Below, piece after piece: positions 7,722 to 16,724 of a DNA stretch of 22,452 bases. A program made the translations under genes and the position numbers. The notes beneath the pieces were generated by a model that made no database searches, was not told where the DNA came from, and saw only the letters and a program-made list of their open reading frames with translations. Each line of letters begins with the position of its first letter. The stretch's first letter is position 1. Origin of the DNA: Penium margaritaceum (lineage: Eukaryota; Streptophyta; Zygnematophyceae; Desmidiales; Peniaceae); contig SZWC01006933.1 in the NCBI GenBank assembly GCA_023375785.1, forward strand, positions 64,580 to 87,031, given 5' to 3'.

Positions 7722-8779
7722 TTACCTTTTGGCTAATTCTCCTCTCTTTTCCATGGCGGCGTGATGAGAGTGTGTCACACTCTCATCGTGGAAGTCCACC
7801 CTCTCAGTCAACCTTGTCACAGCTTTAGCTTGTGGAACACCGATCAATGCAATGTCTTGAAGTGCCAAATCCCAGGCTTGAATGTCCCTTACCATGTGTT
7901 CCTCTATATTGGATGTGTAGTTCATGGCCTCGCACCACCATTTCATGTTGAAGTCATTGCCATAAGCTATGCACATGTTGTGTGGAATGACACAACAAGT
8001 AATGAAAAGGGATACGTGCATGAGGAGGTTGTCCATGCATTTCAATAGCATGCACTATCGATACTTGAGGATTCAAAATGCCCGCTCCATTGCCATTCTT
8101 GTACCGGATTGATGCTTGTTGAATAATGATTGGTACTCCTGCAACCTTGGGCCTCCCACCTTAAAAGGCGATAGCATGTATGGATGACATGGGTACGCGG
8201 AATCGCAAATGAGCTTGTAGCCGTACATGTCACCCACATGAATCCTCTTCCATAGACCACTTTTCTTGAATAGGCACCAATCATGTAGGGAGCCTGCCCA
8301 TCCAACGTGGTAGTCATAGATCGCTGTTGTGGAATGAACAACACATTGAAGGAGAACGGAGTAGAAACCCTTTCGATTCGAGTAGCTCTTGTTTTCTTTG
8401 GATGGACCAATAATGGGAATGTGAGAGCCATCAAAGGCCCTAACAACACCCGGTGTGCCCTTCATTGCTGCAAATCCACCTTCTTTGGACTGGAACTCCT
8501 TAAACAGTGGCCATCTAACGTACTGAAGTTCAAAGGCATGCCCTAAAAAAATAGTAGAAATCCACACATAACTCGTTGGCGCATGCGATGGAGATCTCAA
8601 ACTGCTCGGCTATTGCTTAGTGGGCTCATACCTTGGGCTAGTCGAGTTAGAGGCACAGTGACTCTCACATCCATGGGTATTCATCGATGGAAAATTGCAT
8701 CTTGACATTCAAGGTACGGGTGTAGGTGCTCCACAATGTGGTCAAGCAACGCCGGACCTATGCATATCATGGAATTCAT
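7722..8779 (-). pseudogene. PIF/Harbinger transposase, broken
   Basis: On the minus strand, 8600 to 7722 is one frame interrupted only by TGA and TAG just after MAMERAF (between 8072 and 8052). It carries the DDE signature of DDE_Tnp_4 nucleases: AFDGSHIP (Asp57, counted from 8600), SLHDW (Asp107) and MERAF (Glu172). Family landmarks QYVRWP, PGVV, GFYSVLLQ, GWAGS, DSAYPCHPYMLSPF and CCVIPHNMC are also present. Upstream, 8779-8600 holds the N-terminal HTH-like region (LLDHIVEHLHPYLE, then AIAEQFEISIACANELC) split over frames by at least two shifts and stops. The enzyme would excise and insert the element; here it is inactive, though the active-site residues survive. Family assignment is firm. 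Confidence 0.9.
7763..7787. repeat. Perfect 25-bp palindrome in the transposase C-terminus
   Basis: The arms GATGAGAGTGTG (7763-7774) and CACACTCTCATC (7776-7787) pair perfectly around one T. It lies inside the transposase frame near its end (DESVTHSHH). Confidence 0.85.
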
Positions 8780-9387
8780 GGCATCATTGGAGCAACCACT
8801 AAGTCACCAGGTGCATGTTGAGGAAGGTGAGACTGGGCCCAAATGGCACGAGGTCTCTGGCGACCAGCGAGGTAGAGGAAGGTAAGACAGCCAATGACTG
8901 CGTGGAGGATGGAGAGCTCATGACCAATGCACTGGAGGAAAAACGCCCATTTCAAGTTGACAAGCAAGGTTACTGTGTCATTATCAGTTGGATGAGGGTT
9001 GTCCATAGTATTCGGACGAGTTCTCAGCAGAATTAGAACCTTGTCGTCTAGAGCACTGCTGGGCTGAGCAAGAAATAGGTTGTCTGTTGTTGGAAAGAAG
9101 CAGCTAGGGTTTCTGCACAAATGAGAGTGGGAGAAGTCTGGCTGGCTGAGCCACGGAAGCGATACGTAGGGTATTTTTTTCCTTTTTTTCCCCATCACTC
9201 GGTTGGGTCGTGCACTGAGTAACTTCAGAGTGCTCCTGGTGGAGCGACCTGCGATTCTGGGAAAAGAACAAAAACAAACTACATTGCGAACAGCTGGTTC
9301 ACACTGCATGCGGAGGAAACTTGGCGGCGGCAGATGGGGTGCCTGACGGTTTGGCTGTAGTTTATGGGAAATCAACTTGGACCGCAA
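8776..9387 (-). CDS. Open frame upstream of, and possibly part of, the Harbinger transposase
   Basis: This is a 203-codon uninterrupted frame whose 3' end abuts the first recognisable transposase codons (MNSMICIGPALL begins at 8779 in another frame). Its last ~75 residues (from MDNPHPTDND) could be the transposase N-terminal arm joined by a frameshift. The first ~120 residues (K-rich MGKKRKK and a P/S/F-rich part) look more like untranslated leader. I recognise no domain. Confidence is low because leader sequence can stay open by chance. Confidence 0.3.
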   Translation of the reverse strand: MRSKLISHKLQPNRQAPHLPPPSFLRMQCEPAVRNVVCFCSFPRIAGRSTRSTLKLLSARPNRVMGKKRKKIPYVSLPWLSQPDFSHSHLCRNPSCFFPTTDNLFLAQPSSALDDKVLILLRTRPNTMDNPHPTDNDTVTLLVNLKWAFFLQCIGHELSILHAVIGCLTFLYLAGRQRPRAIWAQSHLPQHAPGDLVVAPMMP

Positions 9388-9389
9388 AG

Positions 9390-9418
9390 CAGGGGTTGAG
9401 ATTCCTGCTCAACCCCTG
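9390..9418. repeat. Perfect 11-bp stem-loop
   Basis: CAGGGGTTGAG (9390-9400) and CTCAACCCCTG (9408-9418) pair perfectly around a 7-base loop. It lies just outside the Harbinger coding remnant and may be near its right end. Confidence 0.8.
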
Positions 9419-10116
9419 ATTCCCGCTTACACATGCCCTACTTCAGCAAGGGGCTGTGTGAAAAGACCCTATGGACGTTCACATGTGGGGTGAGGCTGGT
9501 TGCGTGGTTTGGTTGGAGATTTTCAACTTGTGCCTGGTTGGTTGTTTTAGATTGTTGGAACATCGATTTTCTCATATCCTGAGTCCTCTTCCCCTTTTTT
9601 GACCTTCGAGTTTGTATCTTCCCAAACTTCTATGCATGTCTCTGAGACATCACCATGACACATGCGCAAGTATCTGCATGATACAAGCATATACATCGCG
9701 ACGAGAGCAAAGACAATTTTATCCCCATCCATTTTCAGCGTGCAGAGCATGGCTGCACAACGCCCATGCTCTGCGCACGTCCCTCAACCAGCTTCCCCCA
9801 ACAAGTTCAACCATCACCACCTTCCGGTCCAACCATTGTCGGACTGAGAGCTGATGGCTGGAGGCAGCAGCATTTCTTGCTCATGAAAAAAGGGTCTTTT
9901 TGGCCTTGATTGTTTTGGTATTGGCTAGTTCGAGTCAGATCGGCCGTTGGTACTGAGGCTTATGACAGGTCGTGAAAGGGTGTCCGGATACAGAGTATTG
10001 ATGTCTGGATAGGACAAAGTTGGATCTAGCAGACTAAACAGAACCTATCGATAAGCAGGCCAACATGAAAGGCCAAAAATGCAGTCTGCCAAAACCAAGA
10101 GACAAGTTGAACCTAG
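9419..10116. other. Gap with one imperfect stem-loop
   Basis: No gene is recognised. At 9739-9752 and 9764-9779 a stem (CAGAGCATGG/CCATGCTCTG core, 2-base bulge) encloses an 11-base loop. GGTTTGGTTGGAG near 9508-9520 resembles the GT-rich ends of Harbinger elements, but no inverted partner was found on the left. Confidence 0.35.
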
Positions 10117-10121
10117 CCTGA
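10117..10121 (+). repeat. Left target-site duplication of Ty3 copy 2
   Basis: CCTGA directly precedes the TGTT start of the 5' LTR. CCTTA (15084-15088) directly follows the AACA end of the 3' LTR stub, one mismatch in five. Five-base duplications are typical of Ty3 integration. Confidence 0.6.
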
Positions 10122-10670
10122 TGTTACGTACCAGAGGCACACGAGTCCCTAATCTGTCCGAGTGGACATTTCTGTCACTATACAAATAGCCCACCTCGCG
10201 TGGAGATCCTGATTTTTGCTCCAAAGGTCAAGAGAAATTTCCTTAAATTCCCGCACCCTCCAGTGTTCCTTCTTGCATGTTCTGACACCTTCAACCACTT
10301 TCAAGAATCTTTGAAAGTGTCCTGATCATTTGGTCAACTTCTCAATGCATCAAGAAATATCAAAATTTGTAAAGATGCATCCCGCATCTTCGTCGTTGAT
10401 CTTTGAAGCCCCCCAATTCCTTGACAGAGCTTCTTGATCTGACCACTCAGGACGTGACTCCACATGCGTCACACGACAATCGACTCGATAACCCCGACTA
10501 TTTCTCCTTTACAACTTGACACTTGCATGTATGTGTTTGATTGTTTTGACACTTTTCATCGAAGTACACTTACTGTTAGTTATGAATTGCTTAAGTGTCC
10601 CGAATTTCTTAACCCTGTTTTTCCTTGCAACTCATACCTTTTCACCATCTACGCTGTGTTTGGAAGAACA
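10122..10670 (+). repeat. 5' LTR of Ty3 copy 2
   Basis: This 549-bp repeat runs from TGTTACGTACC to GGAAGAACA. Its last 43 bp match the 3' LTR stub (15041-15083) at 39 positions, and its start matches the copy 1 LTR at 3851. A TATA-like ACTATACAAATAG lies near 10177. Short hairpins lie at 10297-10318 (ACTTTCAA/TTGAAAGT) and 10372-10390 (AAGATGC/GCATCTT). It would hold the promoter and polyadenylation signals. Confidence 0.87.
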
Positions 10671-10672
10671 CT

Positions 10673-10682
10673 TGGTATCAGA
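10673..10682 (+). other. Primer-binding site, initiator-Met tRNA
   Basis: TGGTATCAGA, two bases after the LTR, complements the 3' end of eukaryotic initiator-Met tRNA, the usual minus-strand primer for Ty3 elements of plants and many other hosts. Confidence 0.88.
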
Positions 10683-10761
10683 TCATAGTGGTGCTGGAGA
10701 AGGATCTGACTAATTTACTCATCTAAAGGAATACCTCGCACAAGCCGTTCATGCATCTTGC

Positions 10762-11966
10762 ATGTCAAGACTACTTAGACCTTCCAACTACGACGTGAAG
10801 CGAGCAAGCGCATCCGACGATGAGCAACGGGTCTTCAGGATTCTTGTGCCTATGCACAAGAATCCTGAAGCAGCAGCAAACGCTGGCATGGCAGGCTATA
10901 CGGTAGCTGGATCAGCCCGGACGGCTCCGACGACTGATCTCGTCACAGATCCGATGACAGTGAACCAGCCGCCCCCACCAACAGCCTAACCTCATGAGCG
11001 GGAAATACAGGCGGCACCAAACGACAGCCGTGGATCAACGAGGAACTTGCAAGCCGTATCTCTGTGCTTGAGGGGATCAACAACCATCTGCTCAACAACT
11101 CAACTTTGTAATGGAGGCTCTTCGCAACGCAAGCGCATGAGAAGAGGTGCTCGTCAAGAGGAACATCCATCTCTTGGATGAACCCAAAGTTTTTCCGGCC
11201 CCTCCCAAACCGTTTGATCTCGCAAATCCCAAAGGAACAGCAGTTTGGATGTGGCTGATAAGCTTGGAGGTGTCATTCACAGCTGTTGGGGTCAATGACG
11301 ATCGGAAGAAAATTGACCTCGCGGTCGCGCTTTGGCCTGGAAGGGCATTAAGTTGGTGGTCTGACCTGAAGGCCATCCAATGACAATTGGAGACCGGCGG
11401 GACCTTATCGATGGGCAACGGCGCTTGTCTCACATCGCCGACTACAAGTGTTCTACCCATAGAGCAGATCAACCCTCAATAGCAAGACGCACTGATGCCA
11501 CAAACTGAAAGGAACAAGTTCTTGCATGCAATAATCGCATGTTTTAGATCGTTGAACGAGAAGTCTTACGTTTGGTCTAAGCTCCAGCGTCTCTGTCGCC
11601 AGTCCAACGTGGTAGAGTACACGCGGAGATTTCATGAGAACATCATGGGTATAGACATTTTCCCAGAAAAACTCTGTTTTCACTACAACAATGGCCTCAA
11701 ATGAGACATCTGGTGAGTGATAGGCATTTTCGGTGTCCACAACAACGTATCAGAAATGATTGTAGCAGAAAAAGAATTGACAGCGTTGGTTACAACGCTC
11801 AGATCCAACAATCCTACGGCTGACGACCTCCCAACCACAGTTATCATGGAAACAGAAGAAGCCAGTTGGGGGACTCATCAACTCCCATGAAGTGGACGCA
11901 GTTGACAAAAGAGAAATTCGCACATGCTACAACTGCGAAAAAGTTGGGCATATTGCTCAAAACTGC
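10762..11966 (+). pseudogene. Ty3 gag (capsid and zinc knuckle), copy 2
   Basis: The first frame (10762-10989) is a plausible N-terminal leader rich in A, T and P. The capsid-type retrotransposon gag domain follows at about 11147-11383 (PPKPFDLANPKGTAVW, DDRKKIDLAVALWPGRALSWW). After stops it continues at 11495-11704 (NKFLHAIIACF, VVEYTRRFHENI, FHYNNGLK). A CCHC zinc knuckle (CYNCEKVGHIAQNC, 11925-11966) lies right before a TGA. Gag would form the particle and bind RNA. Several stops and shifts break it. Confidence 0.87.
10833..10870. repeat. Perfect 17-bp stem, 4-base loop, in gag leader
   Basis: CTTCAGGATTCTTGTGC (10833-10849) and its exact reverse complement (10854-10870) flank CTAT. All 17 pairs match in an element that is otherwise heavily mutated. 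It lies 160 bp after the primer site, where packaging or dimerisation signals are found in retroelements; that role is only a guess. Confidence 0.92.
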
Positions 11967-12180
11967 TGAAGCAAGCATGAAACAGAAAAAGGTGAGAGGT
12001 CATAGGAAAAGTAGTTAGAAGACGGCAAGGGGCAAGAGCAAAAGGAGCAACTCTTGTCCAAGAGGATTATTCTCCGCTAAACAATTGCCCATCTGAGCGG
12101 CTCACAAAGTTGGAAAGGGTTTTTCAGATTGCTAAGTTTGACGAGGGGTAAGGGGATGACCAACTAGCAATGTTGCTAAA

Positions 12181-12541
12181 AGGACAACCTTGAGGTTGCA
12201 AGACTAGTAGAACGGTACCGGCACTATTGGACAGAGGGGCCTCTCAAACCTTTGTAAGAAATGAAATGGTTCAAAAACTGGATTCGCACACCAAACCATG
12301 GGTGCTTGAAGGAAAACATGCCGATACCAGACTACAGATACAGAAACTCAGAGAACCACCACCACTGCAAGAGGGAGACTTGTGGGATGTAACGGCTTGG
12401 AGGTCATGTCCAATGAGTGATCAAAAAATCATTTTCGGATGCCATTTCTTATACCAGCACAATCCGCAGGTCTACTGGAGCAGTCGCAACGTCTACGTGG
12501 AAATCAACGGCGCCAAACAAGAACTTTTGTGCGTGGGATGA
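12181..12541 (+). pseudogene. Ty3 protease and linker, copy 2
   Basis: ALLDRGASQTFV (12221-12256) is the aspartic protease active-site segment (family LDSGAS). The D at 12230-12232 and the G are kept, but the Ser/Thr between them is Arg (12233-12235). The frame runs 105 codons and ends with the linker shared with copy 1 (FGCHFLYQHNP, LEQS/WSSRN). The protease normally cuts the Gag-Pol polyprotein. In-frame stops separate it from gag and RT. Confidence 0.8.
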
Positions 12542-12779
12542 AACATGACAACGGAAGCAATAAAAGCAGAAGCAGTAGAGGAAGTCGTAGCGACCAAGAA
12601 GCTACAACCTATGAAACCGATACTGCTCAACGTGACCAAGCGTTGCATATGATGAGGGGCTCATGCATACCTTGTACATTTAGATCCAATGGAAGAAGCA
12701 AAAATGGCAGCAGCTGAAACATTGGCCTCATCAGATCCATCAGCCTCATCGGCCTCACCGGTCTCCACGAAGTTCGAGA

Positions 12780-13385
12780 TGGTTCCAAAGGAGTTTGTAC
12801 CTCTCATCTGAGAGTTTGTGGGCGTCTTTCTCAACGAAGTCACATTTCATCAAAATAAAACTGGGTAGCCAGCCCAAAGTTTGAGGAGCTTGTTGGATGA
12901 GTGATCATGAGCTGACCGAGCTAATAAAGCGACTCGACGAGATTCTTGGTTAAAGGTTCATCTGCCCATCCATGTCACAATACGCCATACCAGTACTGTT
13001 TGTGGAAAGGAAAACTAGCAATATGTGGATTTCCATGGACTACCGGGCGTTGAATGATGCTACCATCCAGAACCGCTACCCTCTCCTCCCGAACTTTCAC
13101 CAAAATCAACCTACGCAGCGGTAATCACAAGATCCGCATAGCAGATACCAACACTAAGAAGACAGCATTCCAAATACGCTATGGGAATTTGAGTTCACAA
13201 TCATGCCGTTTGGACTCACAAATACCCCAGCAACATTCATGGAGGCAATGGGATTTTTTTTTGTCCATACCTTGATGATTTTGTTGTGGTACATCTTGAC
13301 AAAATTCTGGTGTATAGCCACACCTTAGAGGATTATGATGGACATCTCCCAAAAGATTTGAAATTTTTATAAAGAGAGTAGTTTT
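12780..13385 (+). pseudogene. Ty3 reverse transcriptase, copy 2 (3' truncated)
   Basis: RT motifs are spread over shifted frames: FVGVFLNEV (about 12806), the segment matching RFI.PSMSQYAIPVLF (about 12955-13005), MWISMDYRALND (13024-13059), IQNRYPL (about 13068-13088) and MPFGLTNTP (about 13203-13229). The catalytic YLDD box is HLDK (13292-13303), so the second Asp is lost. Similarity to copy 1 ends at FYKE/REF near 13380, where the nested insertion begins. Confidence 0.86.
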
Positions 13386-13439
13386 GTGGAAAACTCTTGA
13401 AGCGCTTCAAGATCACATAGCGCCTCAAGATTTTTCCAC
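13386..13439. repeat. 54-bp inverted repeat at the insertion junction
   Basis: Twenty-base arms 13386-13405 and 13420-13439 pair at 18 of 20. A perfect 16-bp palindrome (CTTGAAGCGCTTCAAG, 13396-13411) lies inside. It sits exactly between the last Ty3 RT sequence and the tRNA-headed repeat. Confidence 0.85.
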
Positions 13440-13551
13440 AAACCTTGCGACAGCCGCTGGTCGAGTCGCCACCATGGCGTCCATTTGTGACCTAGTTAGA
13501 ATAGGCACTGGAGCTCATGGGTCGGGGGTTCAAACCTTGCGACAGCCGCTG
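13439..13551 (+). repeat. 21-bp perfect direct repeat bracketing the copy B head
   Basis: 13439-13459 and 13531-13551 are identical, 92 bp apart, and include half of the B box. This fits a partial tandem duplication of the tRNA-like head, or a template switch during reverse transcription. Confidence 0.9.
13466..13551 (+). other. tRNA-like head of copy B
   Basis: An A box TGACCTAGTTAG (13488-13499) and a consensus B box GGGTTCAAACC (13526-13536) are spaced as in tRNAs. The T arm pairs CGGGG/CCTTG with wobbles. GTCGC (13466-13470) pairs with GCGAC (13539-13543), but too far apart for a normal acceptor stem. The TTTT at 13552 could end Pol III transcription. No valid anticodon arm is seen. Confidence 0.5.
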
Positions 13552-13949
13552 TTTTCTTTGTGGCCCAAAATGGGACAGGAAGCTTCTAGGAAGCTTATCA
13601 GAGCCTTCCTTGAGAATGATACTTGGCGGTCTCAAGACGTGTCAAGTAGAACTGTAGGTTGGGGTTGGCTCCTAGGGAGCCACTACAAGAAGAAGCATTA
13701 GCAAAGCTCTGCAAATATGAAAGATTGTACCTTGCATGCATCCATTTACAGTTCTTGCCTTTGAGAATCCTCACATAGTGTCCAACCAAGGGTAGACACA
13801 AAAGACCTTCATGCGGAATTTGTGAGGTTGCAAACCGAACAAACCTAAAGTGTGGATCCCTCATTCAAGGGTGATATGTTATCTTGGTTGCAATACCAAG
13901 AGGGGTTGGTGTCCTCCTACGTCGGGGCCCGTTTTCTAGACCGTTGCCA

Positions 13950-14394
13950 TCCTACGCATTGACAAAGGGTTATGGGTCTACACTTTTGGTTCTAAGGCAT
14001 GCTTCCAAGTCCGACTTGGGCGTGGTCTTGCAGGGCGCACGGGTACAACATGGACACAAAGATCGGATGGCTCCAATTTTCTCCATTGACTCCATCAGCT
14101 TCTTCAGTTGAAGTGTAAGCACGTGGCAGAATAGTGGACAAGGGATAGCGCTATCCATGTTGGACAAGACCCTCAAGCCTCTACAGAATAAAGCTCTACC
14201 CTTCTGGAAGGTGGTGCGACCCCGCCTCTGTTTTCTCACAACGATACCATTGCCTGAGGCAATCATCGGCGGGTTGGGTACGCAACAGAACCAACCACAC
14301 CTTTGACAATGGTTGCAGCCATTAGCCTCATGAACCTCATCCGCCTCAACAAAGCACAGTAGCAGCAAAGTTGAGAAGACGAGCAACCGCCAAA
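13950..14394 (+). other. Leader between copy B and copia gag, rich in short palindromes
   Basis: There is no convincing coding. Four short perfect inverted repeats occur: CCAAGTC/GACTTGG (14005-14019), CTTCA/TGAAG (14102-14113), GGATAGCGCTATCC (14143-14156) and ATTGCC/GGCAAT (14249-14263). If this is the copia leader they may be RNA structure. No initiator-Met primer site is seen. Confidence 0.45.
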
Positions 14395-14940
14395 ATGGCG
14401 GATCCGTCTCAAGCCCGCATCAAGGCGGGTACATCCAAATTCACAAAAATAGGTTTTCTCTTGTGGAAATTACAGTTTGAGATTGTCATGAAATTTTGTG
14501 GCTACCTTGACATCCTAAAAGGGACGGAGATACCACCCACCAATGTGATAATGGCTACGCATGCTGCTGACCTTGCAGCATGGAAAACAAAGGACAACAT
14601 GGTTCTCGCTATACTTATGAAGTCCATTAACAAGACTCAACACTCCCACATCATAGGATGCATGTCAGCCACTGAGGCCTGAACAAAACATGTCAGTGCA
14701 TGAATCAAACGTCCTAGCAAGCTGACTCTTCATATTTCAAAGGATGATGTCGATGACGGTGACCGAAGGGGAATCGATACCCGTATTTTTGTAGTCATTT
14801 GACGGCATCCTACAAGAGGTCTAGCAAATGGAATGGAAAGTTGACTCCAACATGCGTGCTCTGATCCTTCTCATAGAAATTTTGGAAAGCTAGGGGTCCT
14901 TGATCACCGTGTTTGGCGGTTAGAAGGCTTGAGGCGACCA
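14395..14940 (+). pseudogene. Ty1/copia gag fragment
   Basis: The frame from the ATG at 14395 (MADPSQARIKAG) runs to 14682 with the copia gag pattern: FLLWKLQFEIVMKFCGYLDI, then AAWKTKDNMVLAILMKSI and MSATEAW, the last Trp position being a TGA. A later shifted frame near 14820-14930 reads MRALILLIEILES, matching the LLxSLPESY motif region of copia gag. No zinc knuckle, protease, integrase or RT follows, so only the gag end remains before the Ty3 LTR stub. Copia class is from these motifs. Confidence 0.72.
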
Positions 14941-15031
14941 GAAAGCTCACGCTCAGTCTCAGATTCGCCCAAAACAGAAGATGTGAACCACCAAGAGACG
15001 ATTAAAAAAACATCAGGACCGCATCCCGCGG

Positions 15032-15083
15032 ATTCCCCGTCAACTCATACCTGTTCACCATCTACGCTCTGTTTGGCATAACA
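15032..15083 (+). repeat. 3' LTR stub of Ty3 copy 2
   Basis: 15041-15083 matches the 5' LTR end (10628-10670) at 39 of 43 positions and ends in AACA. It is followed by CCTTA, a near copy of the left flank CCTGA. The upstream ~500 bp of this LTR are missing. Confidence 0.82.
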
Positions 15084-15129
15084 CCTTACACCTTTATCAT
15101 GTGTAAAACGATTCAATAATCACGGGCAT

Positions 15130-16440
15130 AAACCACGAAGTCACTCCACTCAACCAAGAAGTGGAAGGAAGTTGTATGGCAACGTCCATTTTGCTTGGTT
15201 GGTTGAATTCAGCCAACCATCAATTTCAACTGAAACCAGCTTCACCCGTGATAGGTAGAAACGGGGATTGTTGGGAAGATGTTGTTCAGCCGGGTGGCTC
15301 AACCCTCCATGTTGACCCGTCTAGAAGTACGGATCAAAGCGCAAATGGGAGGAGAAATACCCAAACACCACATTCCAATGGCTGTATGTCCATGACAGCC
15401 TCCGCAATACCCCCATCCGCATCCCACCGCAAGACATCATGCTACGTAAAATTTACCGGTCTTTCCAAGAAAACCTCAGATTTGTTTTCCTTCCTCCTCC
15501 TTCGTCCTCACTATGCCCACGACGAAACGAACCAAAAACAATCAAACACGGTTTCATACCATGCCAAGATATCAACCCAATAGTTAAACAACTCCGCATT
15601 CTATTCACTACCTTATTTCCCCAAACCCCACTCACCCCACCAAACATTTTGATTGGACCTACCACCCCCAGCAACGAGACAAAAACATGGGAAATCACAC
15701 GAGCCACCATCTTCCACCTGCTCTAACAAGAGAAATGTGCCCAACCAAAACACAATCCCACCCCAATCATCATCACAACCCTACCACGAACCCTTCAATA
15801 ACATCTCACCCACGCCACATTGCGACTCTCCCAGATCTCTCCTGGTACAAAGAAGAAAAAGCTCCAGAATCAATTCTTCACCAAAGTAATGCACACCCCC
15901 TTCCTGTGTAGTGCACAAGAAGGTAGAAGAAACACGCAAATCCTCATCACATAGAAATTCCACTGCTGCTGGAAGCATACTGGACTGTACAAGCCTTTAA
16001 TCTGTTTGGGGGCCGTGTTCAGTCCTCGGGCTTGTTTTTCTGTCTAGGAGACCCTCTCGCTCCCATCGGTCACAACCACAGGACCAAAAAAAAAAACCGG
16101 AAGGACAGATCAATGTGGAAGGTCGAGCCATCACACGTGGACGACTAAAAGGCCTAAAAACCATGGAATGGACCGACTGCCCATCTCTTGAATCCATCAT
16201 TGAGGCAGCCCAACAACCTTTTGGCATCTCACGGAACCTCAACAGAACCAGCTCGCCAAAAGACCACATTCCCTTTTTCAATTCTTACGGGAAGAAAATC
16301 AGAGAGTAAGAAGCCCAGATTTTTACTTCAGACAAAATCAGTACTGTGAGCTTTGGAATGGTAACCAGGCTTCTCAAAGACCTCCAAAAAAATGGGCTAA
16401 AAAGAGAGTGGAAATTCTTTAAGCCCGGAGGCGCCTGAAC
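15130..16440 (+). pseudogene. Worn coding remnants, perhaps LINE ORF1
   Basis: Plus-strand frames at 15161-15583, 15439-15726, 15653-15911 and 16115-16309 overlap and are rich in P, S, T and basic residues. Examples are LVQRRKSSRINSSPK (about 15842-15889) and GRLKGLKTMEWTDCPSLESI (about 16139-16198). Basic RRSSRI-like stretches followed by a short helix-prone tail are seen before ORF2 in plant LINEs, and LINE ORF2 lies downstream on the same strand. No diagnostic domain is present. It could equally be a decayed host gene. Confidence 0.25.
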
Positions 16441-16724
16441 TACCACACTACCCCACTCTCCTTGCCCCCTCAGCTCAGTCGCCTCCTCCACACACGGTGT
16501 TTTTAGACTTAAGATGCAGCGGAACCATAACAGACTCATCACTGTGGGATATCTCACCGTTCCTGCTCAAGTTCGCTTGACACCACCCACAGCTGCTTCC
16601 GCGGTCAGCATCATGGCCTCTGGTACAAAACTTTGCTCCTCCTTGGCAGGTCTTCTCCCTTCTCTTTGGAGTGTACCCCTTGGCCTTCTTTTAATTCATT
16701 CATTTTCCTGCCCCATACGCAATT

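Larger units (their letters stand above)
13439..13949 (+). repeat. tRNA-headed dispersed repeat, copy B
   Basis: It is colinear with copy A: head, TTTTCTTTGTG (13552-13562), GGAAGCTTCTAG (about 13577), ACTTGGCGGTC (13621-13631), GGAGCCACT (13676-13684), and tail 13869-13949 (CTTGGTTG, ATACCAAG, CTAGACCG). The spacing between the first two body anchors is 71 bp in A and 69 bp in B. Copia gag follows after a 445-bp leader, so the body may be the copia 5' LTR. The absence of a clear TG start and primer site argues against that. Both readings stay open. Confidence 0.7.
10122..15083 (+). mobile_element. Ty3/gypsy chromovirus copy 2 with nested insertions
   Basis: The 5' LTR (10122-10670), primer site, gag, protease and RT are in order up to about 13385. 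There the element is cut by an inverted repeat, a tRNA-headed repeat and copia sequence. It closes on a 3' LTR stub at 15032-15083. RNase H, integrase, chromodomain and polypurine tract, present in copy 1, are gone, so the insertion came with a deletion. The LTR ends are TGTT...AACA. Same family as copy 1, from the LTR start and the protease/RT linker. Confidence 0.85.

Noticed and set aside
8042..8449. Second minus-strand ORF inside the transposase
   Set aside because: It overlaps the DDE region in another frame; the frame with DGSH, HD and MERAF is the real one.
8307..8546. Plus-strand ORF opposite the transposase
   Set aside because: Antisense shadow of the transposase DDE domain.
9460..9520. 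Right terminal repeat of the Harbinger element
   Set aside because: GGTTTGGTTGGAG looks suggestive, but no inverted partner or 3-bp duplication was found on the left.
13439..13949. Firm call of copy B as a copia 5' LTR
   Set aside because: No TG start, primer-binding site or matching 3' LTR could be shown, and copy A occurs without copia sequence, so it is reported only as a repeat.
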